Part shown: piece by piece, positions 48,817-59,037 of the stretch
How positions within the stretch are numbered: the first letter of the stretch is position 1
How the letters are laid out: each line of letters starts with the position of its first letter
Assembly (NCBI GenBank): GCA_029962745.1
Contig: CM057153.1
Span: 41,012,373 to 41,076,372, forward strand
Source: Echinometra lucunter
Lineage: Eukaryota; Echinodermata; Echinoidea; Camarodonta; Echinometridae
DNA: 64,000 bases
Direction of reading: 5' to 3'
Made by a program: the position numbers and the translations under genes
The notes under the pieces: model-generated
Seen by the model: the letters and a program-made list of their open reading frames with translations, nothing else
What the model was told of the DNA's origin: nothing
The model's database searches: none

Positions 48817-51597
48817 CTGGAGTAAAAAAAGAAAAAAGATAGAACAATAATTTTTGCACTTTGTAGTGTGCTGGGGTTCATAATACAACTTTCAAACATG
48901 CCTAGAAGAACTGAACAAAGGAAGATTGGTTACAGTACCCTTAAACAAAAATGCAAATGCATTTGGTCAGTGACCAAACAAGGACTGAGAGAAGTATCAG
49001 AGTAGATTATGACAAATTACATGTACATGTTTAAGTTCTGTAAATTATTATCACTTCATGGAGTGGAATACTGTTACATGCTTTTCAGGAGATCTTTGCT
49101 AATGGTTAAGAAAAACAATACAAATCTTTCTTTCTCAGCCCTCATTCTGCAATCTTCTGAGAAATATTACTTTGTAAGTTTGTCTGCTTAGTGACAAAAA
49201 GCTGTTAGACAGCTACAGCCTTTCTGGTTCTCAGCCCTGCAGATGATGATAAATCTAAGAATTTGTTCATTCATTTCTAAATCTTAAACAGATTTCTCTA
49301 GTAATAAAGTGGGTGCACTATGCCACAACTCCCTCTTTCTTGGCTTTGCTACATTTTCTCACAGCAAAGTACAGTACATGTACAATGTACATGAACATGC
49401 CATCAAGAAAAAACATCCTAACTGGTCAGATCCAGAACTCAGAAAATAATGTCAAAGTTCATACTGGATGATGTATTGCAGGCAGAGACATTCCAAGCAT
49501 GATCTTAGCTGCTTATGAAAGAAAAATGAAAGGATAGATAGGATAGAATCTCCCTGGATAGAAGCTAACCAGGTGGATGTCATAGACTGGATACCATGTC
49601 ATGTAAACACACACACATCATCTTTTCACTACCATTTCCACTTTCGATTGGCTCTAAAGGTTTTTAAAGCCCTTTATGCCTCTCTGTTTCATGAGAGCCC
49701 CCTAAAAAACCCCTTTCTCCTCAGATTTCTTTTATAATATAATATACATGTATATATACCAATAATTATAAGATGATGCCAAACAAATGAGGGTGAAAAT
49801 TATTTGGGGTGAAAATTATTTGTATATCCAAAACTATGAGGAATACTAAAGATAAACCTGAGCAGAAAAATTCTATTTCCCAGGTTGAAATAAAAGTTCC
49901 AATGTATAAAACCAATGGACAGCCATGTGTGCACAAATCTGTGCATCATTATCATTAATATTTATTTACTTATTTGTTTTGTTTTGGTTTTTGTCCTTTT
50001 TTATCATTTGGCAAAGACAACCAAGAAAACAGATAACAAAATAATAATGAAACATACATGTAAGGATAGTCATATGGATAATGGGAATATAAAAAAATAA
50101 CTACTGGTACTTATAAATAACCATAACACAAAGGTCTTCTTTTCCAATCCATCAATGACTTTACATAACAAACCTGATCTTCAATCAAATCAGTCTACCA
50201 ATGAATCTATCAAAAGCAGGAATGCTGCACTGAATCAGCATTATACACCATGTCCATGTACATTGTAAATCAATGCAATAGGATACTGTTGAATTGAATG
50301 AAATAAACCAAATAAACACAAGCTGCATTGCTGCATTAGCTCAATATATGTACATGTATGTCCACTTCTTCAAACAGTTGGTCCAAACTCCTTCCTCTCT
50401 ATATGCATGTACACTTTCAGATGAGATTTACATGTATTATATAAGTGACAAAATTTCAGTTTCAACTAAAGTGGAAGAGCAAAAAAGGTGATTTGTCATA
50501 ACACTGCCACAGCTCATAAAGTGATTCTTAGAACTGTTGAATATAAGCCCAAGTTATCAGATTCAAAAGGTCATAAAATACATGTAGGCCTAGTCATAAA
50601 TATATGAATTTTATTCCTTTCTTCACTCATTAGTTATCATTATCACCTTTCTGTGTTTGTAAAGGTACAGTAGATTCACTCAAATGTGACTACATGCCTC
50701 TCACAGATGAAACTCTTTCCAAACTTGGAATTCACAGATAATCCTGTAGTTCTTGATATCTTTTGCATAATCGCGAAATCAAGTTATTATGGGCTAGCTT
50801 AGCCTAAAATGTAACTTAACCTATGAACTCCAGAATTTAAAAAAAAAATCACTTTAGCAAACTTGCATGAATTTGTGCAAGATAATAACATGCACATACA
50901 TGTATTTTGAACAGTGAAAGAACAGGCTAAGGTACAGTAATACCTCCTTGGGTACAGGCAGAGCAATATTCATGCTATTCATAAGTATAACGAATTCTGA
51001 ATAACAATTGAGGCTTCAATGCCTCACTGAGACATCGAGATATCATAAATCAAATTTATTGGTGGCCCCTGCTTGCCCAGAATGACAACAAGTTTAAGAT
51101 ACAAATGTAGCCAAGATCTGGAGAAGTGGTTATAAAAAAACATCAATTCTCAAAGACAGCTCTATACATGTATATAGAGTTGTGCTTTTTGCATGGCCAG
51201 GCATTCAGTCAATATTCTGTCCCTACTGTGTTTAAATGAACTAGGATGTTTTTCTTCATAATTTTACTTATTTATTGCACTTTTAACTTTATGTCGGGAT
51301 GGACTTCTTACATATGGGTGTGTGGTATCCCTATATGTATTCATAAGCACAAAATAACAAAAAAACCCACAAATTCACTAACTCAGCATACATGCATGCA
51401 GTGCATGCACTCTCCTGAAAATGAGGTTATTCACATACACGTAGGCCTACAGCATACAGTAGCTGCGGAAAAAGAGCCTGATCACTTAAAGAGTGACATT
51501 TTTGTCCATCTGTGACATTGATCATTTTGCAGATTCCAGTTTAAACTTTAAATAGACAACCTGGGCACCAAATCTTATTGAATTTCAAATTATTCAG
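48817..51597. other. EXT1 intron 1 (start), nothing recognised
   Basis: AT-rich with many TACATGTA words. No coding similarity and no strong repeat seen. Confidence 0.55.
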
Positions 51598-51599
51598 TG

Positions 51600-51760
51600 A
51601 TACCCCCGGGGGGGTGTCACTTCCATTGAAGAGTGGACAGCATCCGCGAGAAAAAAACGGGGATAAAGGGTATTTTTTTCAGGGGTAGGCGTGGAATGCG
51701 AATAGAGTGTCAAAAACGCCCAAAAATGAAATAGTGCGTTAAGTTCAGTTGATCCATTCC
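51600..51760. repeat. fragment of an interspersed repeat (CCCCGGGGGGGTGTCACTTCC)
   Basis: GATACCCCCGGGGGGGTG, ACTTCCATTGAAGAGTGGA and AAGGGTATTTTTTTCAGGGG form a segment more GC- and CpG-rich than its surroundings, like a repeat I recall from sea urchin DNA. No ends resolved. Confidence 0.45.
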
Positions 51761-52468
51761 TGACTCAGGTTTGTACACTATGTCTTCAAATTGAATTAAA
51801 ATAAAAAGTTTTCTGAATTATCAACTCTCATGCGGTAAAATGGGGCAATTTATTCCAAATTAAGTTATAATCTCAGCCAGGTAATTCACAAGATTTGTAA
51901 ACTTGCCAGTTCATTTCCTGCACTAAAAATAGATATAAAACCTGAATCCTAGACATACCTGTATGCATAATCCATGCTCAATACATGCAACCAGAGAAAT
52001 GAAATTAGCTGTGATTGAATCACAGATATCTACTGGCAAAGGGCCTAACACAGGAGAGAAATACCACATACGCTACTACACAAAAATACAAGTACACTTT
52101 AATACATGGGCCTAACACAGACAGACTTTGAACAGCTTTCCTCATCTGAAATACATGTAGTCTGAATGAGGAGGGGGGGGGGAGATGGTGAGAACAATAA
52201 CTTTACCTGATTCTTTGCATAAATGTAGGTTACATACATGTATAGCATGAAGCTTAGCTCCATGTGTAAAGGTAATATAATATATTTCTTCAAAGGAACG
52301 TTATACTCCCTTCACGCTGGGGAAAGTCTCAGAGTGAAAGGAAACTCGGATGAAACGCAGGTGAAAACACAGACTTTACCCTCCAATCGTCGAGGGTACA
52401 CACGAATGAACTAGCATTGGTTGGCCAGTGAAAGCCTAGCATGAAAAGTTGTTACGGTGAAACACCGC

Positions 52469-52628
52469 GGTGCCCTTGCATAAAACTTGCTATTATAGTA
52501 ACTTTGCCATCAATGGTAACTTTCATGGAAAACCAGATTTTGATTGGCTGTTGAGCAACGTTACCATGGTAGTTACCATTGATGGCAAAGTTACCATAAT
52601 AGCAAGTAGTTTTTATGCAACGGCACCC
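52469..52628. mobile_element. MITE, GGTGCC...GGCACC, 160 bp
   Basis: Left GGTGCCCTTGCATAAAAC..TTGCTATTATAGTAACTTTG; the right arm is its inverse (CAAAGTTACCATAATAGCAA..TTTTTATGCAACGGCACC). Near-complete palindrome with a short loop around 52545. EXT1 intron 1. Confidence 0.88.
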
Positions 52629-53586
52629 AGATGAAATGTCAATTTGAATGTCAAAGGTCATGTTTTCTCTCCAGTCATACACACATTTTTCGCTTGTCAG
52701 CGTGCCATGTACTTCCGCTACAGTTTGGCCGTTGTGCCAGCAAGAAACACAAATTCATTAGAGTATTCTCCTCAGTATGAAAAGAATTTTCATTGGTGAA
52801 CCACTGTTTAATTCAATGGGGAATTCAATATTGGTTTACTGTTGGAAGCAGCATGAAAGGGCATTAATTTTTTAACTGCAAACTCTAGGGCAATGTCTCA
52901 CAAATCCTGCTACAATCCCATTCAGAAATAATAGTGTTATCATATTAACATGCATTTTAACAGGATATCTAAGAAATTAGAATTTTGCTAAGTCGGTGAG
53001 ACGCAATCATGGATATATCTTATCTTGTTTCTTACAGGTTGTTTGAACAACATTGCTTCATTATCTTAATGAAGGATGAGTAAAGGTTTACAATTATACC
53101 CACACAGACAGGCCTAGTATTAAAGCTAATGTTGTATTTTGGCAGGGCATGTCACACTGGCTATGAGTGATTTTGAATGGTTTATTACATGTAACTGTGC
53201 ACAAAGATGGTTTGGGCAATCAAAATACAAGTAGTTTAGTGAAAATAACTGGACTTCACATTCATCTGACTGCACAAATCACAACTCTTCCCCTCAGAGT
53301 CATAACCTGCATGTTCCTAACTGTTCAAAAAGCAGACGTCAATTATTTATTTACAGTTTTTGGACATTCAGTGAACATTTTGTTTTCTTCATGTACATGT
53401 ATTTGGGAATGATTTTCCTTTTTTTACTGTTCTTTCTCCACAAGTTTCAATGGGTCAATTTGTATTTCAATTGGTATTCAATGGGTCAATTGGTCCAATT
53501 GAAACCAAATCTTTCCATATAGATGCAACAATCTTGACTCTGTTCTATAATTCAGTGATAAAGAGCATTCTTCTTTTCAATATCAT

Positions 53587-54372
53587 ATGCTTTTTTGACA
53601 ACTTTCAAAACAAGACAAGAAGAAACTGGAAAGGCCACGCAAAATAGCACAAAGGATAATCGGGGTAGACTTAGCTTCTATCGAATCCCGTTGCACTGAT
53701 CAAATCGCTGAAAAGGTCCGATCAATCATGAAAGACGCTTCCTATCCACTTAATTCTTCTTATTCATTTAATCGTTCTGGAATCCGACTTCGCCCCACTC
53801 CAACCCGCCTTTCTCGTTTTAGAAATTCGTTCGTACCCCCGACTCTGTCCATAAATTCAACTCACAGGTTCAACGCTGAACTTCTGCGTCTGGATGTTGA
53901 CTACTACTGTTGGATAACGCTGACACAATGATGATGATAGCTTAATAGAAATAATACAATGATAATAGTAGTAGTAGTAGTATAGTAATGATAATAATAA
54001 TATAACAATACTGATAATAATAATAGTAACTATAATGATGATAACAATATTTAATACGATAACAATATTTAAATGAAATAACTCACCTTTGTGCTGAAAT
54101 GAGGGGGGCTACGGAAACAATTTTGCATAACTTTGATAATAATGAACTATTTTATGATTTGAAAAAATAATCTAAAAGCCAACGAATTGAAGTACTATGA
54201 CAATGTTTGTGTTTTCGCACGTATTCTCCATGTTTTCCTCTATTGCTGTATATGTTCTACCTTTGTTTCTTATATTTATGTATTTTTCTTGATTTATACC
54301 AGTGGAAACCAAATTTCTTTGTAATTATGTTGCGAAGACGAAATAAAATAACTTGTATCTTGTATCTTGTAC
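53587..54372 (+). pseudogene. 5'-truncated non-LTR retrotransposon (LINE) 3' end
   Basis: An open frame at 53599-53931 (after TGA at 53596) resembles the C-terminal tail after reverse transcriptase in CR1/L2/jockey-like LINEs: an SKQDKKKLER stretch, RKIAQRIIGVDLASIES, then RPTPTRLSRFRNSFVPPTLS. Such tails typically read RxxRIIG...SRFRNSFFP. The 3' part carries an ATG/ATA microsatellite and ends with AATAAAATAA plus CTTGTAT tandem units near 54350-54371, as in LINE 3' termini. Reverse transcriptase itself is absent. Opposite in orientation to EXT1. Confidence 0.75.
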
Positions 54373-56999
54373 ATGAACTACAGAATACCTTTGATAGACC
54401 CAGCTCCTCTCTTTTAAATTGGGGTTGCTCTGAGCTGTAAAGGAGCCGACAATCCCTACCCATGTCCCCTAATTCTGATGTAATAAGATTTAGAACCTAT
54501 GCTGTTACCTCATGCACATGGATTCAATCAAGTTACCCATGCCAAGCAAATGGAAAGTACAAGAGTTACTGCCAGACAGGTTTGTACATTGTAAACTTTA
54601 ATGAATTCAGGACTGTCTGAAAGAGTATTCAGTGGGTATTAATCAAGGAGTATTGGGAGTCTGTACCACCATCAAACTGCAATGGGTCAGTAAAAGTTTG
54701 AAGAGAAAAAAATCCAAAAATGTATAAATAAATGTCTCTCTTATGATTGTGTGTCTTCATAATCAAAGCATTTGATTGAAACATTTTTGAGGAATGGATT
54801 TATGATACAGCTACATATAATAAAATGTTATTAATCTACATATATGCTCTATGGGCATACAGGGCTTTGAAAATGAAGTGATATTTTTTTTTACTGCAGT
54901 GTTCAGACATACTTGAAATCTCCTTTATTTTATTCAAGAGAAATTCATGGAGGAGAGGGGAAAGTGAAGCTTAAGGAGAAATGAGAAACTGGAAATGATA
55001 CATTTTGTCTGTATTATGGGTTGTTCTAAAATGAGTGTCTTGTGGCCATCATAGTGGTGTGTCTAAAACAGTTCACAGATTATTTTCTTCACATCTTGTA
55101 AGTGTATGAAAATCTATGAATTGCTAAATCTGTTCACGTACATGCCATGTATAACAGTCTACAGTCAGTGATTTGTCTTTTTCCTCTTTTTTTTATAATG
55201 CTCATCATTTTGACAAGAATTGACAGTGAGGGATAACAAGAAAGATATGTTGGAATTTCAGGATACTTAATATTCAGTTGTCATCATCAATCATTTCATG
55301 AATGTTTGCTTGTTTTGCAAAGGAGAAAGTGACTGAGGGAAGGGAAGGGTGGGGTGGGGTGGGGGGGGGGGGAAGAGCTATTCCCTATGGACTATACCCC
55401 CCCCCCACAAAAACCCTTGAATTGATACATCTTCATGTGTACTATGAAATATCTATACAGCCTACAGATCTATTTCATACTTTTTATGCAGAAAGAAGGA
55501 ACAATAAGCACACATAAAATTTGAAAAGGAGGAAGTATATATTGCTTTTTGTTTCCTGAAAAGCTTCACAGCATGAATAAATACATCCATGTGTTGGCAA
55601 GCAAAAAGGCTGTTAAAACTCCTTTTGCTCATGGAGAAATAACAAGTACAGTGACGTAATACAATATTTGGACAAACCCATGTTATTTGTTAATTTGGTG
55701 TCATATTTACCATGTACTAGTAATGTGGCTTTCTGAACATGAATTGACATCAAATCTCTCCTGTCACTTCTTATTTCTTATACAGATCTTAGCTCTAGTA
55801 TAGGGCTATTACATCTTTAGACATACATGTAGTTAGTACAATGGGACAAACTAGATTTGCCTAGATGCAGAGTTATATTGGATTTCTCCATGGGAAAGAT
55901 GGGTAAAAGAGAACATAGGAAGGAAGGAAGAAGTGGATGATTTGACAGGATGTTTTTGTTGAGTGGAAGCTTGATATGAGGGATCATCCAACACAATAGG
56001 AATAGAGATGACCATGAATGATCATGAAGGGTGTGTGAAAACAGGATGCACTACTACTACTACCCTTCCCAAATCAATCCACCCTTACCATGCTTTGTGA
56101 AACATAACATTCTTCATTCAGATCACTACACTTTGTATCTACTATCAGGATTTATGGGTAAGGACAATACATGTATATGTAGCTTGATTGACAGGCTTAT
56201 TTCTCTTTTAAATAAAAATCATTATTTATTAAAATATCAAATTCATCTAAAGAAAAACATAATTTTCAAAATTTTAATCATTTCTGAAAATTTATTCTTA
56301 CAATGTAGATTCATGTTTCCATCAATACGTGGTCTCTACATTCTGTGAAAAAGAAACCTTACAAAAATCAAAACTACAAAAACAAAAACACAAGCAACTA
56401 CAAACTCTCAATTCAACTCTGATGTTTTTCTTATTTCAGAGTTCAGACAAGTGGCTATTAAACACAGACCTGACTCATGCGTTAGCTTGTAAACATTGTA
56501 CTACAAGTACACCTTGCAGTTGTGATTCCTTCCCTTCTAACCTGGTATAATAGGGAAGGGTCATTAGGTATGTTGTCACACTTTATATAACAAACATTAT
56601 CACTACTACTTGTTGACATTAGCTATACTGAGCTCAGAACTATTCTCCTGCTTCAAATGCTTAAGGCAATAACGACAGTAGCATTCATATCTCATATCCT
56701 TCACACAGACACTCTAGGTATCCCCATAAGTATTTAAAATAAGAAAACCTTAAGCAAGGATATCATCATGGTTCCCAATGATTGGCAGAATGTTTTCCTT
56801 CTATTCTACACTACCAAGGAAATGTTTGCTTCAAAGGGTCTGTAGAAGCAGACTGTGTATCTCTGGGTGTTGACAGAACTATTAAAATATACTCAACAGT
56901 GTGTGAGGAGAAAGACAAAGAGAGGACTGCTGCTCTTATTTCTTCTAGAAAATCAGGCTGATACATGTACATGTATGTTGCAATACACCTGCATCACCA
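54373..56999. other. EXT1 intron 1, nothing recognised
   Basis: Includes a G-rich stretch at 55346-55372 (twelve-G run) followed by a C run near 55398-55406. No coding similarity. Confidence 0.55.
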
Positions 57000-57718
57000 T
57001 TCACACATGAAGGTCATTAAAGTGAAAATACCTGGATTTCTCTCAAAAGCTTAGGCTCTTAAAGGAGAAGTCCAGACGATTTCATTAAAATTACACTATA
57101 AAGCTTAAAGGCATTGGCTAACATTGTAATGATTTAAAAAAAAATCTTGTTTTGTTACTTGAAAATGGGATAAACATTAGGGTTATAGTTTTAAAAATAC
57201 CAGTCTGAAAGCTTCAAAGTATAATATCCACAGGAAGTATTTTTAAATATTAAAAATGTGAGCCAATGTTTGAAAAATATACGAGGGTCAGTTGCCCAGA
57301 ATAGACATAAGGAGTGCGCATGCGCGTATGACCCACCTTACCGTACTGTGTGTATTGGCGTATCACGCTGCGGGAGGCACATAACGGCATTTTCAAATTC
57401 AAGCAAAGTGGTCCTCTTAGTGATTGTCTCGTGAGACGAAGGATAATAAAAACGCCGTTTGCGTCTAACTTACACTTTTTTATTCCAAATTATGGTTGGT
57501 TTCAGGGTTTTTGAGTACAAATACAAGTACTCATACACATGTTTCATCTTAGTTTGAGAATTTTTTAAATCAGCTACTCACAAAGTTAGCCAATGCCTTT
57601 AAAATTCACACTAACAGATAATGCTACTTTCATTTATCAAAGTGATTTCTGTGATTTTTAAATACCGATTAAGTGTTGGCTTTTTTACTCCGAATAATTG
57701 AATTTCCCAGTGAAACCC
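57000..57718. repeat. tandem duplication, copy A (with insertion)
   Basis: Begins TTCACACATGAAGG and ends CCCAGTGAAACCC. Without the 490-bp TTAA element and one TTAA it is 225 bp, the same length as copy B (57817-58041), and matches it at nearly all positions. Confidence 0.92.
57109..57598. mobile_element. TTAA-flanked foldback element, AGGCATTGGCTAAC family, 490 bp
   Basis: TTAA at 57105-57108 and 57599-57602. Ends AGGCATTGGCTAAC and GTTAGCCAATGCCT are perfect inverses. Near full-length similarity, in reverse orientation, to 40420-40906 (shared AGTTTGAGAATTTTTTAAAT, GCGCATGCGC and CGGGAGGCACATAACGG). Copy B of the host duplication lacks it. Confidence 0.95.
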
Positions 57719-57810
57719 TCGAAGTGGTCTTCGCACACTTTCTTTAACTTCGAAAATTTATAAGTTTTGAAGTCGAATTTTGAAGTCGAATTTGTCCGTT
57801 CTAATATCAT
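57719..57810 (-). pseudogene. inverted fragment of the THAP-coding segment
   Basis: Reverse complement of 58239-58317 (IRTDKF ... KKVCEDHFE), with a ~13-15-bp internal duplication (TTCGACTTCAAAA twice on the minus strand). It sits between the two copies of the 225-bp duplication. Confidence 0.8.
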
Positions 57811-57816
57811 TAGAAC

Positions 57817-58041
57817 TTCACACATGAAGGTCATTAAAGTTAAAATACCTGGATTTCTCTCAAAAGCTTAGGCTCTTAAAGGAGAAGTCCAGACGATTTC
57901 ATTAAAATTACACTATAAAGCCTAAAATTCATGCTAACAGATAATGCTACTTTCATTTATCAAACTGATTTCTGTGATTTTTAAATACCGATTAAGTGTT
58001 GGCTTTTTTACTCCAAATAACTGAATTTCCCAGTGAAACCC
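57817..58041. repeat. tandem duplication, copy B (empty site)
   Basis: 225 bp matching copy A without its insertion. The position of the TTAA insertion reads AAGCCTAAAATTC here against AAGCTTAA...TTAAAATTC in copy A. Confidence 0.92.
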
Positions 58042-58132
58042 AAATATGGTCATTGGTCGTGTGACGTAGGCGATGCTTTTGCACTGCGCATGCGCACTTA
58101 TTCTCTGCACATTCTCTATGCAAACTGCCGAT
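57880..58132 (+). mobile_element. possible 5' end of a TTAA transposon leading into the THAP frame
   Basis: TTAA at 57876-57879 followed by AGGAGAAGTCCAGACGATTT, the same AGG start as the other TTAA elements. About 250 bp later an ATG opens the THAP-like frame. No matching inverted right end (AGTCCTTCTCCT-like, before TTAA) was found downstream in the window. Confidence 0.5.
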
Positions 58133-58345
58133 ATGTCTAGCTTTTGGGTGTACAAATCACACCCATTCTGTTTCATAGAGAATTTTTTTGCAATCCCGAA
58201 TCCCCTGACAGACAGGGAGAGGTGTGCCTGATGGATTAATGATATTAGAACGGACAAATTCGACTTCAAAACTTATAAATTTTCGAAGTTAAAGAAAGTG
58301 TGCGAAGACCACTTCGAGCCGGAGTGTCGTACATGCACATCGCTT
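58133..58345 (+). pseudogene. degenerate THAP-domain coding segment
   Basis: From ATG at 58133 the frame reads MSSFWVYKSHPFC, FFAIPNP, a TGA at 58229, then WINDIRTDKF and KKVCEDHFEPEC. FFAIPNP, the WI..IRxDKF helix and C-x2-H (58301-58312) followed by Phe are the layout of a THAP zinc finger (C2CH, DNA binding). The first Cys pair appears lost (F and S in its place), and a stop precedes the Trp, so it is broken. Such domains occur in transposases (P, Kolobok) and in host THAP genes. Confidence 0.65.
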
Positions 58346-58806
58346 GCATCGCCTGGCCTGCCTGCGGTGCATCAGCTACATGTACGTCACTGGGCTCGGG
58401 TACGAACTGTATTGTGGATGAAAATGGGCTCGTACTAGAACTACTGTTTATACAAGTTAATTGTTGATTACTTGGTAATCCTAGGGTATGTCGTGTAAAT
58501 AAGACATTTTCTAGCTTTCTCTTTATGATCCATGCTTACAGAAATCGCCTAGACTTGTTAGAATAATAACAAAATTTTGCTGGTGTATAGGCCTAAAATT
58601 TGATGGTTCAAGACATGCAGACTATTAAACACATATTATTTTGTTAGGTACATGTAGTAACAACAAAAACAACAAAAAGCTATTATGAAATAAAACTAAA
58701 TGTACACTGTATCAAAAATTGGATCATTAGTCACCCTCTTCTTGGTGTAATTCTGTGCCAATAATTGATGTCTGCATGATATTCAACATTTTTTCTCATT
58801 TAATAA

Positions 58807-59037
58807 ATTTTCTTTCACATGCTGTTAAGTGAATTTCCTGTTCTTTCTGAACTAGGCCATTTGGAACCTATTCCAAAAGCTTACAATCATAATAGGAGTG
58901 AAGAAGAAGACACTAATTTGATGGGTAAGAATGTCCAAGAATGGCTTCAGACAGTTTACAATGCATCTTGCCAGAAATATCAAAGGACTCATAGAAGTAA
59001 TTCAGTCCCCCCCCCTTCTGCTCACATGGTTAAATAG
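58807..59037 (+). other. coding-like open frame of unknown identity
   Basis: The frame is open from 58807 to the stop at 59037. Composition looks protein-like (HLEPIPKAYNHNRSEEED, NVQEWLQTVYNASCQKYQ). A splice-like acceptor (TTCTGAACTAG before 58855) and donor (GATGGGTAAGAA near 58924) are present. It lies about 500 bp downstream of the THAP frame on the same strand and might be a later exon of the same relic. I do not recognise the protein. Confidence 0.3.

Noticed and set aside
53670..53700. TCGAATCCCG resembling a tRNA T-loop
   Set aside because: It falls within the LINE coding tail and no cloverleaf surrounds it.
57934..58269. 111-codon minus-strand frame
   Set aside because: It is antisense to the THAP-like frame and resembles nothing; the plus-strand reading explains the region better.
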